A stretch of DNA of 64,000 nt from positions 446,501 through 510,500 of the forward strand of contig NZ_CP071527.1 of NCBI RefSeq assembly GCF_023921225.1. The letters are read 5' to 3'. A program made the position numbers and the translations under genes. The notes beneath the pieces were generated by a model, which was not told the origin of the DNA, did not search any database, and saw nothing but the letters and a program-made list of their open reading frames with translations. Origin of the DNA: Legionella lytica (lineage in GTDB: Bacteria > Pseudomonadota > Gammaproteobacteria > Legionellales > Legionellaceae). Numbering within the stretch: position 1 is the first letter of the stretch; each line of letters starts with the position of its first letter. This document shows positions 34,484-44,200 of the stretch, one piece after another.

Positions 34484-35718
34484 GTGTTGGCGTTGGAGCT
34501 CCACCAATTTTTTCCATCCACTAAGCGGGCCACCATCATGCTACCCACAGTATTGCAGGTCACATTAAGCATGGTTGCTAATGGATCAATGATGATGCTG
34601 ATGGCTGCAATCGCAATTAAAACCGAAGGGGGAAAGCCATAGACACTTAATATGAGCAATTCCCCTAACATCCCACCACTAGGAATGGCTCCCATGACCG
34701 TACCTACTAATAAAGAAACTCCTATAGCCGTAAGCAATACGCTTGTACCAGAAAAATCCCAATGAAAAATTCCAAATAAGAAGGCAATTTTAAAAATACC
34801 ACCAATAACGGAGCCTTCTTTATGGATAATTGTGCCTAAAGGGATCACTGTTTCATAAATCTCCGGTGAAATATGCATTTTTTTCGCAGCCATTAAGTTG
34901 GCTGGAATACTTGCTGCACTGCTGCAGGTGGCAACCGAAGTTACCGAAGGCAGGAAAATCGCACGCCAAAATAATTTAACCCCCTGCATTTTTCCTGCGA
35001 TATAGGCATACACAGTAAAGCCAATGACAAAGTATAAGAATGTATAAAAATAATAAAGTTTGGCAATGCGCAGATAATTTTCCATTAACTGGGGACCTAG
35101 TTCATTAATTAGCACTGCAAAGTAGGCAAAAAACCCTATGGGGGCGTAATACATGATTAGAGTAAAAACCTTCATGAAAATTTCCTCTCCAGCATGTAAA
35201 AAGTCAATAAATACCTGTCCTTTTTCACTTTGGTGGGAGGTGGAAATGCCGACTAAAAGAGAAAATACGATTAAGGCTAAAATATGCTGATGTGACAGTA
35301 GGTGGCTAAAATCTTTTACTGTAAAGATGCCGGCAATTTGGTTACTAAAACTAGTGGTATTCGGTTGAACTTGAGTTGCCAGCGGCAATGTAATTCCTTG
35401 TGCTGGTGAGAACATTTTAACAATAAACAGTGCATAAATGGCAGCGATTAAACTGGTAAAAAGGAAGACTATCGCCATATTAAAAATGATTTTACCTAAC
35501 TTGCCCATAGAGCCGAGTCGCGCAATGGCTGAGGTTACACTGAAAAAAATTAAAGGCACAATGGCGGTGAAAATCAGATTCAGAAAAATTTCACCAAAAG
35601 GTTTTAAGTAAGGGGTGATGGAACCAAAGTAATAGCCAGTTAATCCTCCCAGCAAAATAGAAGCCATTAAAATAAAAGGAAAAAAATAAGTTCCCAGAAT
35701 TTTTTTTGCTGCAGCCAT
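34480..35718 (-). CDS. SDF-family (DctA/GltP-like) symporter with altered ion sites
   Basis: A 412-residue inner-membrane transporter of the sodium:dicarboxylate/glutamate symporter fold. HP1 shows the serine-rich TCSSAASIPA. The TM7 motif, usually NMDGT, reads HKEGS. TM8 has IIIDPLATMLNVTCNT, aligned with the family pattern D-M-G-R-T-M-V-N-V-T-G-D. The amino-binding Asp (GltPh 394) is kept; Arg397, which holds the side-chain carboxylate, is Ala; Asp405 is Asn; Asn310 and Asp312 are His and Glu. So glutamate or dicarboxylates are unlikely substrates, and ion coupling may differ. The fold is clear, the substrate unknown. Confidence 0.85.
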   Translation of the reverse strand: MAAAKKILGTYFFPFILMASILLGGLTGYYFGSITPYLKPFGEIFLNLIFTAIVPLIFFSVTSAIARLGSMGKLGKIIFNMAIVFLFTSLIAAIYALFIVKMFSPAQGITLPLATQVQPNTTSFSNQIAGIFTVKDFSHLLSHQHILALIVFSLLVGISTSHQSEKGQVFIDFLHAGEEIFMKVFTLIMYYAPIGFFAYFAVLINELGPQLMENYLRIAKLYYFYTFLYFVIGFTVYAYIAGKMQGVKLFWRAIFLPSVTSVATCSSAASIPANLMAAKKMHISPEIYETVIPLGTIIHKEGSVIGGIFKIAFLFGIFHWDFSGTSVLLTAIGVSLLVGTVMGAIPSGGMLGELLILSVYGFPPSVLIAIAAISIIIDPLATMLNVTCNTVGSMMVARLVDGKNWWSSNANT

Positions 35719-35859
35719 GTAGTTATTTCCTTCAATTTTCGGCAGAGATTTTTAAGGCTTGGTATTTTATACCCAAGGTAGTGCAAATGCTATTTATACT
35801 TTGGGTGAGGTCAAGTGTTGCTAAAGTAAATATTTTGTACAAATGTAAAGCATATTTTG

Positions 35860-35888
35860 TTGATTTAAATATTTACATGCTGTATAAT
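35860..35888 (+). promoter_or_regulatory. Sigma70-type promoter of the coiled-coil gene
   Basis: TTGATT, a 17-base spacer, then TATAAT (35883-35888), 37 bases before the start of the gene at 35925. A GTAAA pair at 35826 and 35845 lies upstream but with spacing unlike a standard CpxR box. Confidence 0.65.
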
Positions 35889-35924
35889 TCGTGCTGCCTA
35901 CATAATTAAACCGCGAGGGTACTT

Positions 35925-37418
35925 ATGCCTGCTATTGACGTTGTTCGTTACACGCCATCTGAGTTACAATCCTGGGATATCGCATTAAAAAATAATCAAG
36001 CACTAATTCTTAATTATCGCAATCGTATTAACCAATATCAGCTCGTTTTAACCCCTTTACAAGAGGAATTACAACGAATAGACCAGACTATCAATGAAAC
36101 TCTTGCAGCATTAAATTTGAATACTGGCGCATCTCTTGATGTATCTGCTTATCTCAATCCGAACTATCATCCCCCTCGACATGGTGACCATAATACTAAT
36201 TATCGAATTACTGAGTTACAACGCCAACTAATTCGCTTGGAGCAACAAAGAAAAGATCGTGTTAATGACATGATACCTTATCAAAATAACACCAGTCGTT
36301 TAACTCAAGAACTGAATACATTAATCTCGCAGAATGAACTAATACAGAAACAGATTGAATCAGCAAATGTGTTCTTACATGTATTACGTTCTACTCCACG
36401 TATTTTAGTAATGGAGCTGCGTGCGAAATTACTTGCAGCGGTAAATGCTTATGAAGATAAGCATACGAGTAACCAATCATTGGCTGTTCGCAGCTGTTTG
36501 CATGCAATTCATAATGGTTTAGATTTGTTAATTGCGGATATATATGATGTCGCTACTCAGCAACAAAATTATTTACGCTTATGTGGCTTTTTAGCAGACC
36601 TCTATTCCCGTGTACAACAAGAAAATAGAGATGATATTTTTCTCCGCACTTTGGCGGAGGTTATTAATACCACGCATATACACCCACAAGAAGATCTTTT
36701 AGACGACCTAGGGGTTTCATTTAATGCCATCGCTTGGTTTCGGGCTGCAAAAAATGAACAACGCCGTATTTTTGCAATTACCGAGTCTGAATTAAACAGT
36801 GATGAAGTAGCACGTTGCCAGCAAATAATGGATCGTTTGTTGGATGACTCGTTATCACAAGCGACCTATTTACAACAGAGTATTAGACAAAGCGCTCAAG
36901 CGATCGACATCGAGATCTGTGAGAAACTTCGTAAAAATGAGTCTATTGACTATCATTTTTATACCTGTTTAGCCAATACCTTGATGCAATTACATCATGA
37001 CAGTAATTCATATGTAACAGAGCGTTTGTTTTATATGGTAGAACAAGCACCAGGAGCCTCTTCATTAGGTAAGAAACTGTTTGGCGCTTTAATGGTTGTC
37101 TTAGGTGCGGCGATGGTCACTGCCAGCGTTTTAGCCTTTGCATCTTCTCTCGGTAGTACTTCTGCTCTTAGTGCTTGGGGAAGCGCTTTAGGACTTCATC
37201 TTATCCAAACTCAGGTTGCGGCTTTTACCTTGAGTTGTTCTATAACCACGGCAGTTGGTACTGGGCTCACTTTTTGGGGGGCTCGTACGATAAGCGCCAG
37301 TACTCGACAAGGTTTATCACAAAACTTGATGGATACTTATGATGCGGCACTGAATGACGTAGGCCCTACAGCACCTTTAGCTGATGAACAACCTACATAC
37401 TACGCCCAGTCAATGTAG
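35925..37418 (+). CDS. Coiled-coil protein with two C-terminal membrane segments, candidate effector
   Basis: A 497-residue protein that I do not recognise. Residues about 15-150 are rich in Gln, Leu, Asn and Arg with heptad-like spacing (coiled coil). The middle is helical. Two hydrophobic segments lie at about 385-409 (GALMVVLGAAMVTASVLAF) and 432-455. The tail is polar and acidic (DVGPTAPLADEQPTYY). There is no signal peptide. This architecture, a monocistronic gene and its own good promoter are usual for Legionella Dot/Icm effectors that anchor in host membranes; this is inference. GCGAGGG precedes the ATG. Confidence 0.6.
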   Translation: MPAIDVVRYTPSELQSWDIALKNNQALILNYRNRINQYQLVLTPLQEELQRIDQTINETLAALNLNTGASLDVSAYLNPNYHPPRHGDHNTNYRITELQRQLIRLEQQRKDRVNDMIPYQNNTSRLTQELNTLISQNELIQKQIESANVFLHVLRSTPRILVMELRAKLLAAVNAYEDKHTSNQSLAVRSCLHAIHNGLDLLIADIYDVATQQQNYLRLCGFLADLYSRVQQENRDDIFLRTLAEVINTTHIHPQEDLLDDLGVSFNAIAWFRAAKNEQRRIFAITESELNSDEVARCQQIMDRLLDDSLSQATYLQQSIRQSAQAIDIEICEKLRKNESIDYHFYTCLANTLMQLHHDSNSYVTERLFYMVEQAPGASSLGKKLFGALMVVLGAAMVTASVLAFASSLGSTSALSAWGSALGLHLIQTQVAAFTLSCSITTAVGTGLTFWGARTISASTRQGLSQNLMDTYDAALNDVGPTAPLADEQPTYYAQSM

Positions 37419-37439
37419 CAATTATTGATACATTTAAAT

Positions 37440-37481
37440 AAGCCCTATAATCTATGGTATGGATGAGGAGATATAGGGCTT
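37440..37481 (+). terminator. Hairpin after the coiled-coil gene
   Basis: Ten-base stem AAGCCCTATA / complement with a 22-base loop. It overlaps a TATAAT at 37446-37451, which may serve the next gene, so terminator and promoter would share bases. Confidence 0.45.
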
Positions 37482-37515
37482 TATATCGTCACTTAAATTT
37501 TCATAGGAAATGAAA

Positions 37516-38808
37516 ATGAAAGAGAAACAAAACTATTTTTTTAGAACTAGGACGTCAAAAAATACATCTAATCATCAGGAATATGGGATTCAAATCCCTT
37601 CTCCTGCTGATAGTCAACAAATGCATGAAATGCCTGCAGGCGCGCAAGAAGATCAATATCAGCGCTTAACGCATATGGCTGAAAAAATAGAGCAAATTCA
37701 GTCGCAGAATCCTTCGCTACCTATTATGACCACTGAGCAAGTCGTACTTCCTGAGCTGTGGAGCAAAGTATTTACCGCAATTAAAGAGGGGGATGAGGTC
37801 GCCGCCCTTGAATGGTTGGGCAAAATTCCCGTACGAGATGTGTTGTTACAAGCCATACTTACCACCCATTCTTTTGAATACTTGCAAAAGCTGGTGCATT
37901 ATTGCATCCAGGCAAGGGCTAGTGATGTTCTGGATTTAGACAATGACGTCGTGATCACTCCAGGTGCGTTCGAAGTTCTGATCAAAGATCTTGCTACCAC
38001 TTTATCTCATGGTGCAAAAGTACATTTCTCTTTTGGCTTACCCAGCCATCATGCATTCAAAAATGAAGGCAGTGGTTTTTGTATTTTAGATAAAACAGCA
38101 ATTTTAATTAAATATGCCGCATTGGCCAATCCAGCCTTAAGATTTTTGGTGATAGGGACCGATGTTAATCGCGATAATGGTTTAGGTGATGATTTAATAA
38201 CTACCGCTGCTCATTTACCGATTTGCCATGTGGATATTTTTGATTCACGGGTCTATCCACGACAAGATCATTCTTTTATCCAAAGAACACTGGGGTTAGC
38301 AGGCGAGCAAATAAAAGAAGGAATTAACAGTTGGCGGCGCGGCAGTGCGCAGTATTTGGCGGTGGATTTAAGTATAACCATCCGTCAAAATCAAGAGTTG
38401 CATCCTGCTCTTGTATTTGCCATACACCAAGTGGAAGAGCATCTTGCTAAGGCCATAAAAGACAAACAGAAAATTATGATTTTCTTACCAACGGGTTGGG
38501 ACTCCCATGAGGATGAAACGGCTTATTGCGGTAAGTACATTAACAACCGCATGATGAGCAAACTCGAGGCAACAAAACAACGCTTCAGTGACGCGGATAT
38601 GATTACATTTTATGAGAAAATATTTAGCTTGTATCAAGACAATAAAAAATCTATAGCTGGAATATATTGGGGCTTAGAAGGTGGATATCATCGTCCTATG
38701 TATGAAAAGCAAATAACGCTGCTTATGACTCAAGTGGTAAAATTAATAAATGAAGACACCAATAACCTTGATGCAGAGCAACATCATCAAGATTTTCCTC
38801 GCAAGTAA
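37516..38808 (+). CDS. Histone-deacetylase-like protein, candidate effector
   Basis: A 430-residue protein with the arginase/deacetylase fold, as judged by motifs in order: THSFEYLQKLV (family VHSxEYL), DNDVVITPGAFE (family TPGSYE), PSHHAFKNEGSGFCILDKTAI (His178-His179, family PGHHA...GFCxFNN), GTDVNRDNG (family DxHHGNG), PTGWDSHED (Asp329, family AGFDA) and GLEGGYHRP (Tyr391). The metal residues would be Asp216 and Asp329 with Asn218 in place of the usual His. About 75 extra N-terminal residues precede the domain. There is no signal peptide. The start at 37516 is set by AGGA seven bases upstream. It could act on acetylated host proteins, but that is inference. Confidence 0.75.
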   Translation: MKEKQNYFFRTRTSKNTSNHQEYGIQIPSPADSQQMHEMPAGAQEDQYQRLTHMAEKIEQIQSQNPSLPIMTTEQVVLPELWSKVFTAIKEGDEVAALEWLGKIPVRDVLLQAILTTHSFEYLQKLVHYCIQARASDVLDLDNDVVITPGAFEVLIKDLATTLSHGAKVHFSFGLPSHHAFKNEGSGFCILDKTAILIKYAALANPALRFLVIGTDVNRDNGLGDDLITTAAHLPICHVDIFDSRVYPRQDHSFIQRTLGLAGEQIKEGINSWRRGSAQYLAVDLSITIRQNQELHPALVFAIHQVEEHLAKAIKDKQKIMIFLPTGWDSHEDETAYCGKYINNRMMSKLEATKQRFSDADMITFYEKIFSLYQDNKKSIAGIYWGLEGGYHRPMYEKQITLLMTQVVKLINEDTNNLDAEQHHQDFPRK

Positions 38809-38840
38809 CCACAGCATGGAGCTATTTATAGATATTTGAA

Positions 38841-38902
38841 TGTAGGCTGGGCTGCATCAAGAGTTACATGAGTAATGTTGGCCGAGCCCTACCCCAGCCT
38901 AT
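38841..38902. repeat. TAGGCTGGGC repeat, copy 3
   Basis: TGTAGGCTGGGCTG at 38841 and the inverse CCCAGCCTAT at 38893-38902 with about 40 bases between. It lies between the convergent HDAC-like and photolyase genes. The left end is identical to the 27936 copy over 14 bases. Confidence 0.6.
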
Positions 38903-38912
38903 ATATTAATGC

Positions 38913-40319
38913 TTACGTTTTTAACTGCTGGTAATAACTTAATGCTTGAGCCCTTGCCGCTTTATGATTAATAACAGGTTTGGGATAGTTGCTATTCGCA
39001 TAAAATTGTTTAGCATGAACAGACTCCCAAGGAGCATGAATGGATTCACTGTCTAGTAGAGAAAGCTCAGGCACCCACTGACGAATATAACTGCCGTCCG
39101 GATCAAATTTTTGACTTTGTAATACCGGATTAAAGATACGAAAATAAGGTGCTGCATCAACACCACAACCAGCAACCCACTGCCAACTGGCACTATTATT
39201 TGCCAGGTCGGCATCGACCAGAGTATCTAAAAACCACTCCGCACCCAAACGCCAATCAATCATCAACCCCTTGGTCAGGAATGATGCCACAATCATACGT
39301 ACGCGATTGTGCATATAGCCGGTTGCCCATAACTCTCGCATCCCCGCATCAATGATGGGATAGCCAGTCAAGCCTTTTTGCCAGCAGGTTAATAATTGTT
39401 TCTCGTTATGCCAAGGAAATGCATCAAACTCCACTTTAAAGTTCTTATTAGCCAGTTCGGGGAAATGATAGAGCAGATAAACAGAAAATTCTCGCCAGCC
39501 AAGCTCGCTGAGAAAATGTTCTGCTGAAGCGATATCACAATTGGGATCAAGTTTGGCTAGTTCAATAGCACGTACAATGATCGATGGGCTGATTTCCCCA
39601 AAATGTAAATGAGGTGATAAACGTGAAGTTGCATTTTTTATCGGATAATCGCGATTTTTTTTATAAGCATGCAAGTGATACTCTATAAACTCATGCAGCT
39701 TGTGTTGCGCACCATCTTCTCCTGGAGTCCAATAATCACTAAATCGAGAAGCCCAATTGAGCTTGGGCAATAAGCCCCATGCATTAAGTTCATCGCTTTG
39801 CAGCTCAAGACCACTAGGTTGTGACGTCAAAGGTATGGGGGGCGGAATATCAAGTATTTGCTTACAGTGCTTCCAGTAGGGGGTAAACACTTTAAAATAG
39901 TCCCCATTTTTATTTTTAATCGTCCACGGTTCGTGAAGCAAGCTCCCATTTGAACTTTGTACTTCAATACCCTGTTCCAACAATGTTGCTTTAATTTTTT
40001 TATCGCGTGCAATCGCTTTGGGCTCATAACAGCGATTCCAAAATACAGCGCTTACTGGAATCGTTTTGAGTAAATCTAAAATAATCTCCAATGGTTCGCC
40101 TTTACGAAGAAGGAGATTTAGTCCCTTCTGCTTCAAAGAACAACTTAAGGAGCTAAGACTATGATGAAGCCACCAGGATTGTGCTTCTCCTAAGAGACTG
40201 ATTTTTTCATCATAAATATACAGGGGGATCACGACGCGATATTGAGAACAGGCTTCAATAAATGCGGGATTATCACTCAATCTTAAATCTTGGCGAAACC
40301 AGACTAAGGCTATAGTCAT
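38913..40319 (-). CDS. phrB: Deoxyribodipyrimidine photolyase
   Basis: Repairs cyclobutane pyrimidine dimers with blue light and FAD. The 468-residue protein begins MTIALVWFRQDLRLSDN, the antenna-domain start of the family. The FAD domain has the blocks SELGWREFSVYLLYHFP, GYPIIDAGMRELWATGYMHNR, and WQWVAGCGVDAAPYFRIFNP. I start at 40319 because GTGAGA lies just upstream and the family starts here; the frame is open 12 codons further. It stands alone, with a hairpin upstream that ends the phosphatase gene. Confidence 0.94.
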   Translation of the reverse strand: MTIALVWFRQDLRLSDNPAFIEACSQYRVVIPLYIYDEKISLLGEAQSWWLHHSLSSLSCSLKQKGLNLLLRKGEPLEIILDLLKTIPVSAVFWNRCYEPKAIARDKKIKATLLEQGIEVQSSNGSLLHEPWTIKNKNGDYFKVFTPYWKHCKQILDIPPPIPLTSQPSGLELQSDELNAWGLLPKLNWASRFSDYWTPGEDGAQHKLHEFIEYHLHAYKKNRDYPIKNATSRLSPHLHFGEISPSIIVRAIELAKLDPNCDIASAEHFLSELGWREFSVYLLYHFPELANKNFKVEFDAFPWHNEKQLLTCWQKGLTGYPIIDAGMRELWATGYMHNRVRMIVASFLTKGLMIDWRLGAEWFLDTLVDADLANNSASWQWVAGCGVDAAPYFRIFNPVLQSQKFDPDGSYIRQWVPELSLLDSESIHAPWESVHAKQFYANSNYPKPVINHKAARAQALSYYQQLKT

Positions 40320-40347
40320 ATCAATCTCACGAAAAGGGAATAAGAAA

Positions 40348-40391
40348 TATGTCATCCGGAGCGTAGTAAATGTACTTCTCAGGATGACATA
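40348..40391 (-). terminator. Hairpin after the acid phosphatase gene
   Basis: Stem TATGTCATCC / GGATGACATA with a 24-base loop, 12 bases past the phosphatase stop and followed on the minus strand by a T-rich stretch. Confidence 0.55.
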
Positions 40392-40402
40392 ATTTTTAAA
40401 AA

Positions 40403-41083
40403 CTAGGGTAAATAATAATAGGGATTCGGTAACTTATATCCTTTTTCGGCATAGCCACCTTTTATATCACTATACTGATCCCCAATTGTTGCAATAATGG
40501 TATAGCCTTTTTGAGTAATCAATTCACGTGTACGTGATTTAAATGGAATAATGGATCGCTGCCCATAATCGCTGGGGCGCAAATAAAGTCCCGCCCATTT
40601 ATGATAACCTGCACGATGCAAATTTTTTACTGTAGCGTTTGTTTCTGGCTTGCGTCTTCCTGTTATAAAGAATACTTTTACCCCATGCTTTATGGCATCG
40701 TTATATAAGCTGAGAGTCGGTCTAATTGCGGGGGAATTTGCAGCCATGACATCTTGATGAAACTCTGCTTTTGTTCCAGTAAAATCACGTTTAATCATAT
40801 ATTTGTAATTAGATAAACTGGTTTCGTCGATATCTAGAACAATAGCTAGCTTTTTGGGGTTTTTTCTTTTTTCATTCATACGCGCTTGCTGATTAATATC
40901 GTGTTGCGCTTTTTCAATCACTCGCGCTAAATCTTTCTCATAAAGTCCCGAATCATGGTATTTTTTTAGTTCGTTTTTTACACAGGTTAAGTTTGGTGGC
41001 TCTGCATAAGTGGGCGGTATAACAGCAAGGGCGGAACAAAAGGCTAAGGCCGCGAGAGGCAATTTTTTGAGGAATGGCTTCAT
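40403..41083 (-). CDS. Exported HAD-family acid phosphatase
   Basis: A 226-residue phosphatase of the HAD subfamily IIIB (plant-type and class B-like acid phosphatases). The signal peptide ends near residue 27 (IPPTYA before EPP). Motif I is VLDIDETSLSNY with the nucleophile and acid aspartates, motif II is FFITGRRKPE, and motif IV is near IIATIGDQYSDIKGG. It would hydrolyse phosphomonoesters in the periplasm or after secretion. No operon partner is evident. The start has a TTTAAATG context without a strong ribosome site. Confidence 0.85.
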   Translation of the reverse strand: MKPFLKKLPLAALAFCSALAVIPPTYAEPPNLTCVKNELKKYHDSGLYEKDLARVIEKAQHDINQQARMNEKRKNPKKLAIVLDIDETSLSNYKYMIKRDFTGTKAEFHQDVMAANSPAIRPTLSLYNDAIKHGVKVFFITGRRKPETNATVKNLHRAGYHKWAGLYLRPSDYGQRSIIPFKSRTRELITQKGYTIIATIGDQYSDIKGGYAEKGYKLPNPYYYLP

Positions 41084-41222
41084 TTAAATACCTATGTTTT
41101 TTCGATGGCGGCATTATACTCAAGATACTTTATAATTTGGTAGTACAATCCCTTATAAAATGCAGCGTTTTTATATTTCCTCAGTTATAATGCGCGTTTA
41201 TTTTGTTTAAATTGCCAAGGCC

Positions 41223-44200
41223 ATGCATTTAAAGCAATTGAAATTAGCGGGTTTTAAATCCTTTGTTGATCCTACTGTAGTGTATTTTCCAAGCCAGTTG
41301 GTTGCCGTAGTTGGCCCTAATGGCTGTGGAAAATCCAACATTATTGATGCCGTACGTTGGGTGATGGGGGAGAGTTCTGCCCGTAATTTACGTGGTGAGT
41401 CCATGACGGATGTTATTTTCAATGGGTCCTCCAATCGTAAACCGGTTGGACAAGCCTCAGTGGAATTAATTTTTGATAATAGCCTTGGGCGTTTAACAGG
41501 ACCATTCGCCAGCTATGGTGAAATTGCGGTAAAACGTGTAGTGACCCGGGATGGCGATTCGTCCTATTATTTAAACGGCAGTCGTTGTCGTCGTAAAGAC
41601 ATTACCGATATTTTTCTTGGCACGGGGGCGGGGGCGCGTGGTTACTCCATTATTGGCCAGGGCACTATTTCCCAATTGATTGAAGCAAGGCCTGAAGATT
41701 TACGGGTGTTTCTTGAAGAGGCAGCGGGCGTTTCCAAATATAAAGAACGACGAAAAGAAACCTTACAGCGTATTGCACATACCCGAGAAAACCTTACTCG
41801 TGTGGCCGATATTCGTGATGAATTAGATAAACAATTGCAGCGTCTGGAACGTCAGGCTAAAGCAGCCGAGCGCTATCTTATTCTTAAAGATGAAGAGCAA
41901 TTATGTCGTGCTGAAATCTTAGCCCTAAAATGGCGCGATTTTGTAGCACAGCAGCACGTGAAGCAACGCGAATTACAAGATTTAGCGGTGAGCCATGCAG
42001 AACAGCAAAGTCTTTTAACTAAGGCTAATACCGAGCGCGTGGTTTTCAATGAGAAACTCCATGATGCAGATGAACAAACCCAACAAGTACAGGCAACTTT
42101 TTATCAGTTGGGAACGGAAATTGCGCGTTTAGAAGAAACAATTCAACAACAGGCCCGTGAAAAAAAGCGTTTGGAACAAGATCAACAGCAAATGCAAGAT
42201 GATTGGCAGGTAGCTGAAGAACAATTAAAGCAAGATCAAGAAGAGTTACTCCAGTGCCAGCAAAAAGCAGAAAGCTTGGATTTGCAATTAACTAAATTAC
42301 GCGCTCAGTTTAAAGAGCAAGAAGGGCAGTCTCAGGAAACCCAAACACAACAAGCGCAATGGGATCTGCGTTGGCAAGAAGTACAAGCCCAAGCGAATAA
42401 TTTGAAAAGAGAATTTCAGGTAGCGCAAGTCAATGCTCAGCATTTAGAACAAAAACAACAGCAAACCTTAGTTCGTTTGGAAAAGCTTCAATTAGAACAA
42501 GAATCCATATCCATTACTGAATTACAGCAAACTCGCAATGACCTAGAAAAACAACGGGAAAATTTGGTAGAAAATCAACAGTTTGATGAGGCACAATTAA
42601 AGCAATGCCAAGAGCATTCCAGCCAAGTAAGGGCTAAGGCACAGGAAACAGAACAACAATTGCATCAATTGCAAGATGAGTTTCATCGTGCTAACAGTGA
42701 GTATGCTGCTTTGCAAGCTGCCCAACGTGCTGCCAGACAAGGAATGCAAACCAATAAAAATGGTGTTAGTGTCTGGACGGATAAACCGCGTTTGATGGAT
42801 GTACTCCAGGTCGAACCCAAATGGCAAGTTGCCTGTGAGCGTGTACTGGATGAGGCCTTACATGCTTATGTTTTGGAAACCTTTGAGGAACTATGGCCGC
42901 AACGAGAAATTTGTGAGCGCCAAGGGGAAAATGTTGTTACGTTGCGCGCGGTGGTAGAGCAAACCACAACTCGTCCTCGCCTCATCGATAAGATACACGG
43001 AACCGTGCCCGCACATGTACATCCCTTAGAGCATATTTTTACTGCAGAGCATTTTGATGAGGCATTAAGTTGGTTGCCTGAATTGGTTGAATATCAATCG
43101 ATTATAACGCCAGATGGTTTCTGGTTAGGTAACGGTTGGGTTAAGTTTGTTCCTGCCAAGGAGCAGGATGAATTAGGTTTACTTGCACGACAACAAAAGA
43201 TTGCCGATTTAACCCAGGTTGTTAGCTCACTTGAGCAAAAAATTGCAGTGCTAAGAGAACAACGTGATCAATATCATCAAGAGGTGCAAAAGAGCATTCA
43301 AGATATTGAATTGCAGCAGTTGAATGTGAACTCTTCTAATGAGGCATTAAGAACAAACTGTGCGGCCTTAAGCACTAATGAGCAAGCGCTACTTCATGCC
43401 GAGAGGCTCGCCGCCACTTTGGCAGATGAATGTGAAGAATTACAGATGGTGTTAGAAGAGACTGTTGCTGAGCATATGACAATTAAGGAGCGCTTGCAGG
43501 AGTTAGAGGTACAATGTCAGGAATCCGAATTGCAGCAAGAACAATGCCTGCAGGAAAAGCAAGAATGGCTAAATGTGTTAGCTTCGCAAAATAAACAGGT
43601 GGAAGATGCGCGCATAGCCTTACACCATGCGGAAATAGAATACGATCGAGAAAAAAACAAAATACAGCAATTGGGGGAGCGCATTGCTCGTGAGCAAGAA
43701 CGCTTGGATATTCTACAAGAGCGTTTGGAAAGTTTGGCATTACTCTGTTTACAATCGGAGAACCCTGGTACTGAACTCAAAGAACAATTAGACCATCTCC
43801 TACTTCAACAAGCTGAAGTGGAAATGCAATTAACCATGAGCCGTGAGCAGCAAGCTCAATTGCGTATGGATCTTGAAGAGCTTGAGAAAAATATTTTAAA
43901 CTGTGATCTTGAGGTCAAGCGTGTGCAAGAGTTAATTGGACAAGCGCGAATGGAAGAACAAGCCTTAGCGGTTCGAGCTAGTTCCGTACAGGAATCTTTA
44001 GACGAGTCTGGTTTACAGGCACAGGCGGTATTAGAACACATTCCTCAAGGTATCAACCAGGGAATGCGGGAAGATGAACTGCTTGCCTTGACTGATAAAA
44101 TGAAACGTTTGGGGGCGATTAACTTAGCCGCAATCGAAGAGTTCGCGAGCGAACAACAACGTAAAGTTTATTTAGATGAGCAGCATAATGATTTATGCGA

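Noticed and set aside
34397..34642. 81-codon plus-strand frame across the ahpD 3' end
   Set aside because: Overlaps the end of ahpD and the transporter gene in antisense; no ribosome site.
35826..35849. GTAAA pair before the coiled-coil gene as CpxR box
   Set aside because: Fourteen bases between the half-sites is outside the usual spacing.
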